A DNA stretch of 64,000 nucleotides, taken from positions 3,782,001 to 3,846,000 of the forward strand of contig NZ_CP023202.1 of the NCBI RefSeq assembly GCF_000220705.2, in the 5' to 3' direction. The position numbers and the translations under genes were made by a program. The DNA is from Streptomyces xinghaiensis S187. GTDB taxonomy: Bacteria; Actinomycetota; Actinomycetes; Streptomycetales; Streptomycetaceae. This document shows, piece after piece, positions 48,072 to 57,430 of this stretch. Position 1 is the first letter of the stretch. The number at the start of each line of letters is the position of its first letter. The notes beneath the pieces were generated by a model. It searched no databases. It saw only the letters and a program-made list of their open reading frames with translations, and had not been told where the DNA came from.

Positions 48072-48731
48072 TCACGGCGCCGGGACGCCCGGTGAGAGCG
48101 GTGCGGGCGCCGATTCCGGGGACACGCCGGTCGCCGACGCCGCGCCACCGGGCTCGGGCTTCGGCTCCTCACCCGTCGGCGCCGGGTCCGGGCTCGACGG
48201 CTGCGGCTCCGGTTCCGGCTCGGGCTCGGGTTCCGGGGACGGCCGCTCCGGTGCCGGGCGGGTCGGATCCCCCTCTCCTCCCGGCTGCCGCGGTGCGCGG
48301 GGGCCGGGCCCCCCGCGGTCCTTCTCACGGCCGCTGTCCGCGACCGGGCCGGAACCGGGCGCGGAGGCGTGCCCGGCGCCCGGGTCCGGGCGGCCGGACG
48401 CCCCGCCGGCACCGGCCTCGCGCTCCGTACGGGAACCCGGGCGGCCCGCCTCGGCACGGCCGTCCCCGTCCCGGCCGCGATCGGCCTTGCCGCGCCCGTC
48501 CCGCGCCTCCGGGCCGCCGTCCGCTCCGTGGGGCTGCTCCACGCCCTCGCCATCCGGGGACCGGTGACCGGCACTTCCCGATCCGCCCTCCTGCCCGGCG
48601 GATCCGGTGGGCTTCGGCGGGTCGGTCCTGTCGCTGACGCTCATGCACCCGGTCACGGTGGCCAGGGTGAGTGCGGCGGCGGCCACGCGCAGGGGGGCGC
48701 GGAAGCCCGTGCGGCCCTCCGTACGGGACAC
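48072..48731 (-). CDS. Putative Pro/Glu-rich lipoprotein
   Basis: 219 residues if started at GTG 48731. The signal peptide RAPLRVAAAALTLATVTGC has a lipobox (VTGC, Cys29). The mature part is low-complexity and charged, ending in a Pro/Glu repeat (SPEPEPEPEPEPQPSS) and a Ser/Pro tail, as in surface-spanning or cell-wall-linked proteins. The frame stays open further upstream, to 49040, but that part is Arg/Pro-rich and would bury the signal peptide. No domain recognised. Convergent with fluC2. Confidence 0.6.
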   Translation of the reverse strand: MSRTEGRTGFRAPLRVAAAALTLATVTGCMSVSDRTDPPKPTGSAGQEGGSGSAGHRSPDGEGVEQPHGADGGPEARDGRGKADRGRDGDGRAEAGRPGSRTEREAGAGGASGRPDPGAGHASAPGSGPVADSGREKDRGGPGPRAPRQPGGEGDPTRPAPERPSPEPEPEPEPEPQPSSPDPAPTGEEPKPEPGGAASATGVSPESAPAPLSPGVPAP

Positions 48732-49304
48732 GGCTGCGGACACGGCTGCGGACCTGGCGCTGGTCCCGCCCTCCGGCCGGGCGGGCCCCCCGGCCCCTGC
48801 CGGGTACCCGTCCACGGACCCGTTCCCGCTTCCGGCCCCGGCCGCCGGGGGCCGGGCGGACCGCCGGGACGGCCCGCGCGCCCCGCCCTCCGGGGCCGCC
48901 ACGGGCTCGGCAGGGTTTCCGGCGACGGAGAAGGGGCCGGGGAGACGGATGGGGAGCGGGCGCACAGGCGGGCACCTCCGGATGCGGGGCGGGCAGGCCG
49001 CTCTGCTCAACTCCGCCCGCACCGCGCAGGACACGGACAACGCCGGACAACCACGCCGTCCGGCCCAGGGACGCGGCAGCGGCCCGTCCGGAGGCGGCCG
49101 GCGGGGACGGCGGGGCCGGCGGGCCGGGGCTCCGGACCGGGCGTCCGGAGATCCGGGGCGGCCGGGGCTCCGAGCCGGGCCCGCACCACCGGAGGGCCGG
49201 CGGCCGCGCCCGTCCGGTACGCTGGGTGCAGCGCGGTTCAGACCGCGACGACGACCCCGCGACCGACCACCACATCCACCCCGGGATCCCCCGCCGGAGC
49301 CGAT
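48732..49304. other. Upstream region of the helicase promoter, no gene seen
   Basis: About 570 bases, very GC-rich. The lipoprotein frame runs back through part of it but the translation is not convincing. Otherwise nothing recognised. Confidence 0.35.
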
Positions 49305-49509
49305 TTGCGCTCCGGGGTTCCGAGTGCGTATGGTGACAGATCGTTTGATCCCATTTGCCCGGCGCTACCGTATCTCCTCGCAGACCGAGGTGATGAACGC
49401 GCCGTGTGGCGCGTTCCTGTACCGAACCGTGGCTGACCGCATAGAGGCGGGCGTATGCATACACGGAGTTTGGGCGCGTGCCGAGACTCCGGAAGGTTTT
49501 GCATTTCGC
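49305..49509 (+). promoter_or_regulatory. Structured 5' leader of the DEAD-box helicase gene
   Basis: A candidate promoter TTGCGC (49305-49310), 18 bases, TATGGT (49329-49334) would give a leader of about 170 nt. The leader contains a perfect 9-bp hairpin GAACGCGCC-GTGT-GGCGCGTTC (49395-49416) and a palindrome GTATGCATAC (49452-49461). Its GC content is lower than that of its surroundings. The leader stays open in frame with the helicase back to ATG 49330, so a longer protein cannot be excluded. Long structured leaders are usual for DEAD-box genes that are cold- or autoregulated. Confidence 0.5.
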
Positions 49510-51762
49510 ATGTCCATTTCTGCCACTGACCGCGCCGTCATGCCCGAGGACGCGGAGATCACCGCCCTCGCCGGTACCGAGTTCGACGAGGCTCCCGCCA
49601 CCGCCGACGCCGTCGCCGCGGCCCCCGAAGCCGTCACCGCCGAGGCTTCCGGGACCCCCGGAGTCACCTTCGGTGACCTCGGTCTCGCCGAGGCGATCGT
49701 CCGCAAGCTCTCCCAGAACGGTGTCGTCACCCCGTTCCCGATCCAGGCCGCGACCATCCCGGACGCCCTGGCCGGCAAGGACATCCTCGGCCGCGGCCGC
49801 ACGGGCTCCGGCAAGACCCTCTCCTTCGGTCTGCCGCTGCTCACCCGCCTCGCCGAGGGCCGTACCGAGAAGAAGCGCCCCCGCGGCCTGATCCTCACCC
49901 CCACCCGCGAGCTGGCGATGCAGGTCGCCGACGCCCTCCAGCCCTACGGTGACGTCCTCGGCCTGAAGATGAAGGTCGTCTGCGGCGGCACCTCCATGAG
50001 CAACCAGATCTACGCACTGGAGCGCGGCGTCGACATCCTCGTCGCCACCCCCGGCCGGCTGCGCGACCTCATCGACCGGGGCGCCGCGACGCTCGACCAG
50101 GTCGAGGTCGCCGTTCTCGACGAGGCCGACCAGATGGCCGACATGGGCTTCCTGCCCGAGGTCACCGAGATTCTCAACCTCGTGCCGGCGGGCGGCCAGC
50201 GCCTGCTGTTCTCCGCGACGCTGGAGAACGAGATCGACACCCTCGTCAAGCGCTACCTGGTCGACCCGGTGACACACGAGGTCGACGCGGCGCAGGGCGC
50301 GGTCACCACCATGAGCCACCACGTGCTCGTCGTGAAGCCGAAGGACAAGGCGCCGGTCACGGCCGCCATCGCCGCCCGCAAGGGCCGCACGATCATCTTC
50401 GTGCGGACCCAGATGGGCGCCGACCGAGTCGCCGAGCAGCTCCTCGACACCGGGGTGCGCGCGGACGCGCTGCACGGCGGCATGACGCAGGGCGCCCGGA
50501 CCCGGACGCTGGCCGACTTCAAGGACGGTCGCGTCAACTGCCTCGTCGCCACGGACGTCGCCGCGCGCGGCATCCACGTCGACGACATCGACCTGGTCCT
50601 GAACGTGGACCCGGCCGGTGACCACAAGGACTACCTGCACCGCTCCGGCCGCACGGCCCGCGCGGGCCGCAGCGGCACCGTCGTCTCGCTGGCGCTCCCG
50701 CACCAGCGCAAGCAGATCTTCCGGCTGATGGAGGACGCGGGCGTCGACGCCTCGCGCCACATCGTCGGCGGAGCGGGCGCGTTCGACGAGGACGTCGCCC
50801 GGATCACCGGTGCCCGTTCGCTGACCGAGGTGCAGGCCGAGTCGGCCGGCAACGCCGCGAAGCAGGCCGAGCGCGAGGTGCAGGACCTCACCCGTCAGCT
50901 GGAGCGCGCACAGCGCCGCGCCGCCGAACTGCGCGGGGAAGCCGACCGGTTGGTGGCGCGGGCCGCGCGCGAGCGGGGCGAGGACCCGGAGGCGGCCGTC
51001 GCGGCCGCCGCCGAGGCCATGGTCGCCGCCGCGGCGGCGGAAGCCGCGGCGGAGGAGTCGCGGGCCGCCGCGTCCGTGCCGGCCCAGTCCGCGGCCGCGG
51101 GCGAGCGCCGCGACGACCGGGGCAACTTCGACCGCCGTGACCGTCGCGACGACCGCTCCGGCGGCTACGGAGACCGCGGTGGCAACAGCGGTGGCTACGG
51201 CGACCGCGGCGGCTACGGCCGCGAGCGCCGGGACGACCGCTCCTCCGGCGGCTTCAACCGCGACCGCGGTGACCGCCGCGACGACCGCTCCGGCGGCTAC
51301 CGCCGTGACGACCGTCCGAGCGGTGGGTTCAACCGTGACCGCCGTGACGACCGTCCGGGTGGCGGGTTCAACCGTGACCGCCGTGACGACCGTCCGGGCG
51401 GCGGGTTCGGCCGTGACCGCCGCGACGACCGTCCGAGTGGTGGCTACGGTGCCGGCCGTTCGGGCAGCGGTTACAGCCGTGACCGCCGCGACGACCGTCC
51501 GGCCGGCGGCTACAGCCGTGACCGCCGTGACGACCGCGGAGGCTTCGGCGCCGCCCGTCCGCACGAGCGCCGCGACGACCGCCCCGGCTTCAACCACCGG
51601 GGTGGCGACCGCCCGCACAACCGCGACCGTCGTGACGACCGTCCCTTCAGCCGCGACGACCGCCCGGCCCGCCGCGACGACCACCGCGGCAGCACCAACA
51701 CCGCCGGCGGCCGTCCGTTCGACCGCCGCGCCGACAAGCCGCGCTGGAAGCGCAACGGCTGA
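49510..51762 (+). CDS. DEAD-box RNA helicase with RDDR-repeat tail
   Basis: 750 residues, ATG at 49510 behind GGAAGG. Core motifs: Q-motif region VVTPFPIQAATIPDAL, motif I GRTGSGKT, PTRELA, TPGR, DEADQMADMGF, SATLE, FVRTQMGADR, VATDVAARGI, HRSGRTARAG. A helical Ala/Arg/Glu segment (about 440-530) leads into a roughly 215-residue tail of imperfect repeats around RRDDRPGGGFNRD, very rich in Arg, Asp and Gly. Such tails bind RNA and can drive condensate formation. Related helicases help ribosome assembly and cold growth. Confidence 0.95.
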   Translation: MSISATDRAVMPEDAEITALAGTEFDEAPATADAVAAAPEAVTAEASGTPGVTFGDLGLAEAIVRKLSQNGVVTPFPIQAATIPDALAGKDILGRGRTGSGKTLSFGLPLLTRLAEGRTEKKRPRGLILTPTRELAMQVADALQPYGDVLGLKMKVVCGGTSMSNQIYALERGVDILVATPGRLRDLIDRGAATLDQVEVAVLDEADQMADMGFLPEVTEILNLVPAGGQRLLFSATLENEIDTLVKRYLVDPVTHEVDAAQGAVTTMSHHVLVVKPKDKAPVTAAIAARKGRTIIFVRTQMGADRVAEQLLDTGVRADALHGGMTQGARTRTLADFKDGRVNCLVATDVAARGIHVDDIDLVLNVDPAGDHKDYLHRSGRTARAGRSGTVVSLALPHQRKQIFRLMEDAGVDASRHIVGGAGAFDEDVARITGARSLTEVQAESAGNAAKQAEREVQDLTRQLERAQRRAAELRGEADRLVARAARERGEDPEAAVAAAAEAMVAAAAAEAAAEESRAAASVPAQSAAAGERRDDRGNFDRRDRRDDRSGGYGDRGGNSGGYGDRGGYGRERRDDRSSGGFNRDRGDRRDDRSGGYRRDDRPSGGFNRDRRDDRPGGGFNRDRRDDRPGGGFGRDRRDDRPSGGYGAGRSGSGYSRDRRDDRPAGGYSRDRRDDRGGFGAARPHERRDDRPGFNHRGGDRPHNRDRRDDRPFSRDDRPARRDDHRGSTNTAGGRPFDRRADKPRWKRNG

Positions 51763-51785
51763 CGGCACCTGCCCGGACATCCGTG

Positions 51786-51825
51786 CCTCGGGGCCCGTAC
51801 GCACTGCGTCGTACGGGCCCTGAGG
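51786..51825 (+). terminator. Terminator after the DEAD-box helicase
   Basis: CCTCGGGGCCCGTACG pairs with CGTACGGGCCCTGAGG (one mismatch) around an 8-base loop. Confidence 0.8.
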
Positions 51826-51976
51826 CCGTGTCCGGGCCCGCGCCACCGTGCCCGGTCCGCACCGACGGCGGGGCGCGGCGGCGCGGGCCCGGAATCCCGG
51901 GCCGCTGTCGGCGAACAGGGGTATACCCGATCGGTTCGCGGCCCGCGGAGGGCTATGCTCGGGGGAGCACGACCAA

Positions 51977-52052
51977 GGGCCGTTAGCTCAATTGGCAGAG
52001 CAGTGGACTTTTAATCCATTGGTTGTGGGTTCGAGTCCCACACGGCCTACCA
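51977..52052 (+). tRNA. tRNA-Lys(TTT), CCA encoded
   Basis: Acceptor GGGCCGT/ACGGCCT (first pair G-U), D-arm GCTCAATTGGCAGAGC, anticodon loop CTTTTAA (TTT), T-loop TTCGAGT. ACCA follows directly, so the CCA end is encoded, unlike the other tRNAs in this window. Confidence 0.96.
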
Positions 52053-53069
52053 CCGAGGCCCGGATCGGCGCCGATGCCGATCCGGGCCTCACGGCGTTCC
52101 GGCCACTCCCCGCACCGGGAGGACGAGTTGGCGGGTGCGGTGGTGGCCTTCGCGGCAACTGCGTCCGCCGTCCCGCCGGTTGGTGCGCCGGCGGACCGCC
52201 GGGCCGCCGCCCCTCCTGAAGCCGGCGATGTGCGGTTGCGCGGGGCGGGGGCAGGGGCCGTGGCCGGGCAGGAGCAGGGGCCGCTGTGACTGCGGCAGCG
52301 CACGGTGGCACTGGTGGCCGTGGTGGCCGTGGTGATCGCGGTGACCAGGAGAGATCCCGGGTTTCCGTGCGGGAGGAGGCCGGGCATCGGCCGAAGGAGA
52401 GCACCGCGGAAGAGGGGGACCAATGGTCCCCCTCCCGGGCCGACCGGGCCCTGCCGCCCGTGTGCCGATACGGCGATGGTGGGTCATGCGGGTCCTGCTG
52501 TGGGGGCGGGACACATTGGGGTAGCCGGACGTGCGGTCGGGCGACCGGGCACGGATACGACCCGTGCCGGGTGCCGCGCGCACCGTACGTCCGGCAGGTC
52601 TCCGGACCGGCTCGTGGGGACGGGTGCGGTCACGGCTCCGCGACGGGGACGGCGGGTGGGACCGCCGTCCCCGTCGTCATGCCGTCCGCCGCCGTCCGCC
52701 GCCGGCCCCGCCACCGCAGCCGCCACCACCGCCGTCCGGCGCCGCACACGGCCGGCCCGCTGCGGCCGCGCCGCCCGGCTCTCCCGTCCGGCGCCGCCTT
52801 CAGCGCGCGGTCCGGTCGCCGTCCACCCGGTCCCGGGGGTCCCCCGGCGCGGCGTCCGGTGCTTCCGCTGCCGTCAAGGGCGGACCTGTCGCCTCGCTCC
52901 TGGTCCGTGCGCCCGGAACGGCCTCCGCGGTCCCGCCCGCCTCCGCGGTCGCCTTTGCGGTCACTTCCGCGGTCGCCTTCGCGGTGCCGTGGCCCGGCGA
53001 TCCGGAGCGGCCGCGGCCCCGGACCGATGGAGCGTATGCCGGGAGCCGAACCGTTCGTCCGCATTCGGG
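52053..53069. other. Gene-free kilobase between tRNA-Lys and the MerR regulator
   Basis: About 1 kb. Several long frames are open on both strands, but all give Arg/Pro/Gly/His-rich translations and none keeps a conserved look or ribosome site. It contains short GGTGGCCGTGGT-type simple repeats near 52305-52340. I see no supported gene. It could hold decayed sequence. Confidence 0.4.
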
Positions 53070-53090
53070 TTGACCTTTACGCTACGTCAA
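53070..53090 (+). promoter_or_regulatory. MerR-type dyad before the TipAL-like gene
   Basis: TTGAC, 11 bases, GTCAA: a perfect 5-bp inverted repeat on an AT-richer patch 67 bases before the ATG. MerR proteins bind such dyads inside promoters with long spacers. TTGACC may also serve as the -35. Likely autoregulation. Confidence 0.6.
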
Positions 53091-53156
53091 GTTTTACGGT
53101 CGTGAGCACCGGGTGAGAGACGCCCGGGGACGTGGAAACAGCAAGGGGGAGCCGCG

Positions 53157-53906
53157 ATGGAGTGGTCGATCCAGGACATCGCGCGCCGTGCGGGGACGAC
53201 CAGCCGGACGCTGCGCCACTACGACGACATCGGCCTGTTGCCGCCCAGCCGGATCGGCGGCAACGGCTACCGCTACTACGACCAGTCCGCGCTGGTCAGG
53301 CTTCAGCGGATTCTGCTGCTGCGCGAGCTGGGCCTGGGGCTGCCCGCCATCGCCGAGGTGCTGGCCGGGCAGCGCGACGAGACCGCCGCGCTCCGCACGC
53401 ATCTGCGGCTGCTGGAGCACGAACGGGAGCGGATCGGGCGGCAGATCGCCTCGGTGCGGACCACCTTGCGCAAGACGGAGGAGGGCGAAGAGCTCATGGC
53501 CGACGAAATATTCGACGGTTTCGACCACGACCGGCACAAGGAAGAGGTGATCGAGCGCTGGGGGCGCGACGCCTACGAGAGTTCCGACCGCTGGTGGCGC
53601 TCGCTCGGCGAGGAGGGCCGGCAGTCCTTCCAGCAGCGGGAACTGGACATCGCCCTGGACTTCGGCAAGGCCGCGCGGGCCGGTGCCTCCCCGGACAGCG
53701 AGGAGGCGCAGGCGATCACCCGGCGCCACTACACATGGCTGTCGGACGCCTCCCCGGATCCCTCCAAGGACTACTTCATCGGGCTGGCCGAGATGTACGT
53801 CGCCGATCCGCGGTTCGCCGCCCACTACGACCGGCATGGTGAGGGGGTCGCCGAGTTCGTCCGGGACGCCATGAAGGTCTATGCCGAGCGGCACCTCGGC
53901 GACTGA
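53157..53906 (+). CDS. TipAL-like MerR-family regulator with TipAS domain
   Basis: 249 residues, ATG at 53157 behind AAGGGGGAGC. N-terminal MerR winged helix (SIQDIARRAGTTSRTLRHYDDIGLLPPSRIGGNGYRYYD block), a dimerisation helix (LRTHLRLLEHERERIGRQIASVRTTLRK, about 80-110), then a TipAS domain (DGFDHDRHKEEVIERWG, HYTWLSDASPDPSKDYFIGLAEMYVADPRFAAHYD). TipAL binds thiopeptides such as thiostrepton and then activates its own promoter. Here the start that makes TipAS alone in TipA may be ATG 53496 (MADEIFDGF). Ligand range is unknown. Confidence 0.93.
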   Translation: MEWSIQDIARRAGTTSRTLRHYDDIGLLPPSRIGGNGYRYYDQSALVRLQRILLLRELGLGLPAIAEVLAGQRDETAALRTHLRLLEHERERIGRQIASVRTTLRKTEEGEELMADEIFDGFDHDRHKEEVIERWGRDAYESSDRWWRSLGEEGRQSFQQRELDIALDFGKAARAGASPDSEEAQAITRRHYTWLSDASPDPSKDYFIGLAEMYVADPRFAAHYDRHGEGVAEFVRDAMKVYAERHLGD

Positions 53907-54196
53907 GGGGCGAGGCGGGAGGGGCGTCCGGTGGTCCGCCGGACACCCGGCCGGGGCACGGCACCGGACGAACCCGGGCCGCCGATCCGGGTCGGCGGCC
54001 TCGGTCGCCCTCCGTGCTGCCGGCCAGGACTGGCGGGCGACCCGGGTTCGTCCGGTCCGGGTGGCCGCCGGAGGGTCCGAGGAGCCCGGGCCCTGGAACT
54101 GTCCGGACCCCGGGACGGCCCGGACACCGCGGACACGGCGGGCGGTCCGCGCAGATCGCACGGCCGGGACCGCCCGGGCCCGGTGGCGGCGGGCGG

Positions 54197-55564
54197 TCAG
54201 AAGCCTCCGCCGCCGCCGAAGTCCCCTCCGCCTCCGAAGCCGCCGCCGTCGAACCCTCCGCCGAAGTCACCCGGGTTGAAGTCGGAGCCGGTGTACTCGC
54301 CGCCCTCGGCGCCCGTGCCGTAGTCACCGCCGCCGTAGGCGCCGTAGGCGTGGGGGGCGAACATCATGTTGCCGAGCATGGTGCCGACCAGCAGCCCGGG
54401 CAGCATCCCGCCGCCGAAGTAACCCCCGGCCCAGGGGGCGTAGGCGGGTCCGGCCTCCCAGTACGGCCGGCGGCCGGATGCCGTCTCGACGGTGCGGGCC
54501 ATCGGCTCGTGGCCGTCGGCGATCCGGGCGGCATCGGCGGCGCACACCGGGACGGTGCGCGCCGTTCCGCCCTCGGGCGCCCACTCGACGTCCTCGGTGG
54601 ACGGGCCGTGGCGGGGGTCGAAGAAGCAGGGCGGCCGGCGTTCCGGCAGCGGAGTGTCGGCGCGCCGGGCGTCCAGGGTGGCCAGCGAGAAGCGGCCGTC
54701 CTCCAGGGCCTCGGTGACCTGGCGGACGTCACCGGGGTGGTGGGCGCGGGCCATCGCGGCCTTCGCCTTCTCGTAGGAGTCCAGCGCGTGGGAGAAGTCG
54801 CGGCGCATGGCCTCGTCGGTCTCCGGCGCGGAGGGGTCGAAGTCGAGCCGGTCCAGTTCCTCGCCGAAGGCGGTGATGTCCTCGTCCACCAGGGGTCGTA
54901 CCGTCTCGAGTTCGGCCTTCTCGCGTTCGGCCCGGCGGTTGCGGTTGCGCCGGGAGACGGTGAAGGCCGCCAGGATGCCCGCCAGCGCCAGAGCACCGAT
55001 GGTGACCAGGGTGACGACACCGGCCACGGTGTTCGTCCCGCCGTCGTCGCCGCCGTCGCTCCAGGAGGCGGGCGCGGAACCGTTGGCCTGCTGGACCGCC
55101 TGGCCGACGAAGTCGTCGAGCAGGGCGGCGGTGTCGGTGCCGTGTTCCCGCTCGACGGCGCCGGTCAGGTTCCCCACGGCGTTCTGTGACATGACCCGGT
55201 TGTCGGCGCCCGCGTCGAAGCCGTCGCCGAGGGCGACCGCGTAGACGCCGCTGACACCGACCCGGGTCCGCAGATCCCGGAGCAGGCTGTCGGGATCGAA
55301 CTCCGCGGCCTCCGGCAGGACAGCGACGAAGACGGGCTTGTCGGCGTTCTCGATGGTGTCGGCCAGTGCCTCGGCCTCGGCTCCGGAGAGCCGGCCGGAG
55401 GCCCGGGGATCCACATAGACCGGGCCGCTCCGCAGGGCTTCCGCGGCGCCGCCGAGGCCGTCGGCCGCCCGGGCGCCCGGAGCGAGGAGCCCGGCCGCGA
55501 CCAGAAGGGCCGCTAGCAGGGCGAGCACCGGTCCGAGCACGGCATTGCGCGATGTGCTCCTCAT
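54197..55564 (-). CDS. TPM/YgcG-like membrane protein with Gly-rich tail
   Basis: 455 residues. Signal peptide at the N-terminus (VLGPVLALLAALLVAAGLLAPGARA), an outside alpha/beta domain (GPVYVDPRASGRLSGAEAEAL, VFVAVLPEAAEF, GVYAVALGDGFDAG) similar in layout to TPM domains, one TM helix (VAGVVTLVTIGALALAGILAAF, about 180-202), a cytoplasmic helical region, and a Gly/Phe/Asp-rich tail (GGGFDGGGFGGGGDF). This is the architecture of YgcG/TPM proteins linked to photosystem-repair or envelope stress relatives. No enzymatic call can be made. Confidence 0.8.
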   Translation of the reverse strand: MRSTSRNAVLGPVLALLAALLVAAGLLAPGARAADGLGGAAEALRSGPVYVDPRASGRLSGAEAEALADTIENADKPVFVAVLPEAAEFDPDSLLRDLRTRVGVSGVYAVALGDGFDAGADNRVMSQNAVGNLTGAVEREHGTDTAALLDDFVGQAVQQANGSAPASWSDGGDDGGTNTVAGVVTLVTIGALALAGILAAFTVSRRNRNRRAEREKAELETVRPLVDEDITAFGEELDRLDFDPSAPETDEAMRRDFSHALDSYEKAKAAMARAHHPGDVRQVTEALEDGRFSLATLDARRADTPLPERRPPCFFDPRHGPSTEDVEWAPEGGTARTVPVCAADAARIADGHEPMARTVETASGRRPYWEAGPAYAPWAGGYFGGGMLPGLLVGTMLGNMMFAPHAYGAYGGGDYGTGAEGGEYTGSDFNPGDFGGGFDGGGFGGGGDFGGGGGF

Positions 55565-55890
55565 ATCTTCGAAGCTACACGAAAGGGGGCAAGAACCACG
55601 GGGCCGGAGTCACCGGACTCCGGCCCGGGCCGGAGGCACAGCTCGGTGGCACCACCGCTTGCCGCCCGTCCACGCCCCCACCCGCGCCCCACCCACACCC
55701 CTGCCCCCACGCCCCGCCCCGGCCGCTTTGCCGCTGTCCGTGCCACCGCTCCTGCCGCTGTCCGTGCACCGCGGCCCGTCACCCGAACGGCGCACGCGGA
55801 TTCGCCCTCCGCTCCGGAACGGCCGAGGGTGGCAGGGGGCGCGGTGTCGTTCCGTAACCGGACGGACCGGGACCGGGCAGGAGATCACAG
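55565..55890. other. Divergent intergenic region, no gene seen
   Basis: About 325 bases between two divergent genes. The 55565-55600 part is less GC-rich (CATATCTTCGAAGCTACACG), a likely promoter for the TPM-like gene. No other feature recognised. Confidence 0.4.
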
Positions 55891-57078
55891 GTGGTACAGC
55901 GAGGACAGCTGTGCAGCAGGGGCGACGGTGGGACACGGTTCCGCGGTGCTCCGTTCCCCTGCTGGATCCCGGGCTTCCTGATCGTCGGCGGCCTGGTCTT
56001 CGGCCTGCTGGCACCGCCGAAGCTGACCGGCTCGCCGTTCTTCGCGGCCGCGCCGATGGTCGCCGCGGCCCTTTACACCGGCCCCGCCACGATCCTGACG
56101 GCCGTCGTCTCCAGCCTGGCGATGCTCGGGATCGCTCTGTTGCACGACACGCTCGGGCAGTACCAGTCGCTGCTCGACACGGCCACGGTGGTCACCGTGG
56201 CAGGCCTCGCCGTCTTCATCAACCGCGTGGTGCGCCACGGCCACCGTGCGCTGGCCTCCGTCCGGAACGTCGCGGAGGCCGCCCAGCGGGCCGTGCTGCC
56301 GGCCCCTGCCGGCCGCATCGGCGGGCTGCGCGTCGCCGCCCGCTACGAGGCCGCGCAGGCGGACGCGGGAATCGGCGGCGACCTCTACGCGGTTCAGTCC
56401 ACCCCGCACGGGGTGCGGCTCATCGTCGGTGACGTACGCGGCAAGGGCATGGGGGCGGTGGGCGCGGTCGCGATCGTCCTCGGGGCGTTCCGGGAAGCGG
56501 CCGAGGAGGAGCCGGAGCTGACGGGGATCGCGGAACGGCTGGAAGGCGCGCTCGTACGGGAGGCGAAGCGCCGGGAAGGGCTGGAGCGGGCCGAGGGGTT
56601 CACCACGGCCGTGCTCGCCGAGATCCCGCACGAGCGCTCCCCCGGGGCGGGCCCGGGTGGATCCGGCGCTCCCGGCGGGAGCCCTTCCGGGCTGTCGGCC
56701 CGGAGGCTGCGGCTGCTCAACCGCGGTCACCCGGCCCCGCTGATGCTCACCGGGGACGGGGCCGTGTGCGCCGTCGAACCGGAAGTGCCCGCCGTACCGC
56801 TCGGCCTGGCGTGGCTGCGGACCGAGCCGGACCGGGTGGAGGAGATCGTGTTTCCGCGCGGGTGCACCCTCCTGCTCTTCACCGACGGCGTCACGGAGGC
56901 CCGCAACCGTGCCGGTGAGTTCTACGATCCCCAACTCAGTCTGGCCGGACGGTCCTTCGGCGATCCGGAGGAGCTGCTGGACACCCTCGTCGGGGACGTG
57001 GCCGTGCACACCGGCGGCCGCGCCCATGACGACATGGCGCTCCTCGCGGTCACGGACATCCCCGAGCGGCGCTCCTGA
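55891..57078 (+). CDS. PP2C-type (SpoIIE/RsbU) phosphatase, membrane-bound
   Basis: 395 residues. Three hydrophobic helices in the first 110 residues (FLIVGGLVFGLLAPP, AAAPMVAAALYTGP, ATVVTVAGLAVFI), then the SpoIIE phosphatase domain: RVAARYEAAQADAGIGGDLYAV (metal Asp), LIVGDVRGKGMGAVGAVAIVL, LNRGHPAPLML, LLLFTDGVTEARNRAGEFYDP, HDDMALLAV. These enzymes dephosphorylate anti-anti-sigma factors. No anti-sigma or sigma gene is next to it, so it is an orphan. The start GTG 55891 lacks a strong ribosome site; start uncertain. Confidence 0.92.
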   Translation: MVQRGQLCSRGDGGTRFRGAPFPCWIPGFLIVGGLVFGLLAPPKLTGSPFFAAAPMVAAALYTGPATILTAVVSSLAMLGIALLHDTLGQYQSLLDTATVVTVAGLAVFINRVVRHGHRALASVRNVAEAAQRAVLPAPAGRIGGLRVAARYEAAQADAGIGGDLYAVQSTPHGVRLIVGDVRGKGMGAVGAVAIVLGAFREAAEEEPELTGIAERLEGALVREAKRREGLERAEGFTTAVLAEIPHERSPGAGPGGSGAPGGSPSGLSARRLRLLNRGHPAPLMLTGDGAVCAVEPEVPAVPLGLAWLRTEPDRVEEIVFPRGCTLLLFTDGVTEARNRAGEFYDPQLSLAGRSFGDPEELLDTLVGDVAVHTGGRAHDDMALLAVTDIPERRS

Positions 57079-57430
57079 CCGCCGGATCCCCTGACCACCA
57101 CCGGACCTCCCCACGACCGGATCTCCTGACCGCCGCACCGCCGGACCCTCGCCGTCCGTTCCGGCGCGCCCGCGACCCGACGCCCGCCGCCGGCCACGGC
57201 GACGCTGTGTGACGGCAGGTGTCCAAGCGATAACAACTGATGCACGATCAGTGGAAACAGGTTTTCCGGCGCCCGGTCAACTCGCCCGGCTCTGGCGGCC
57301 GATGTCCGTTTTCTCCATGCGGTCATTACCAAAAGATCAGCCGGAACGGCTTGGAATACGGGGGCTCCGTCAATTAACGTTCGATAACGCAGCGCGGTCG
57401 TCCCAGCCGCCACCAAGGGTGGCACCGCCT
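57079..57430 (+). promoter_or_regulatory. AT-richer promoter region before the c-di-AMP riboswitch
   Basis: From 57210 to 57400 the GC content drops clearly (ATAACAACTGATGCACGATC; TCAATTAACGTTCGATAACG). This is where the promoter of the riboswitch transcript should lie. A GGAAC at 57343 may belong to a sigma-E type promoter, but I could not fit a good -10. Nothing coding. Confidence 0.4.

Noticed and set aside
48732..49040. A longer start for the lipoprotein
   Set aside because: It would place about 100 Arg/Pro-rich residues before a good signal peptide with lipobox.
48325..51846. A 1,173-codon frame on the - strand opposite the DEAD-box helicase
   Set aside because: Ala/Val/Thr repeats mirror the RDDR repeats of the real gene. 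No ribosome site or domain.
52286..53116. Open frames in the kilobase between tRNA-Lys and the MerR gene
   Set aside because: Arg/Pro/Gly-rich in every frame, no ribosome site, no domain. A decayed gene cannot be excluded.
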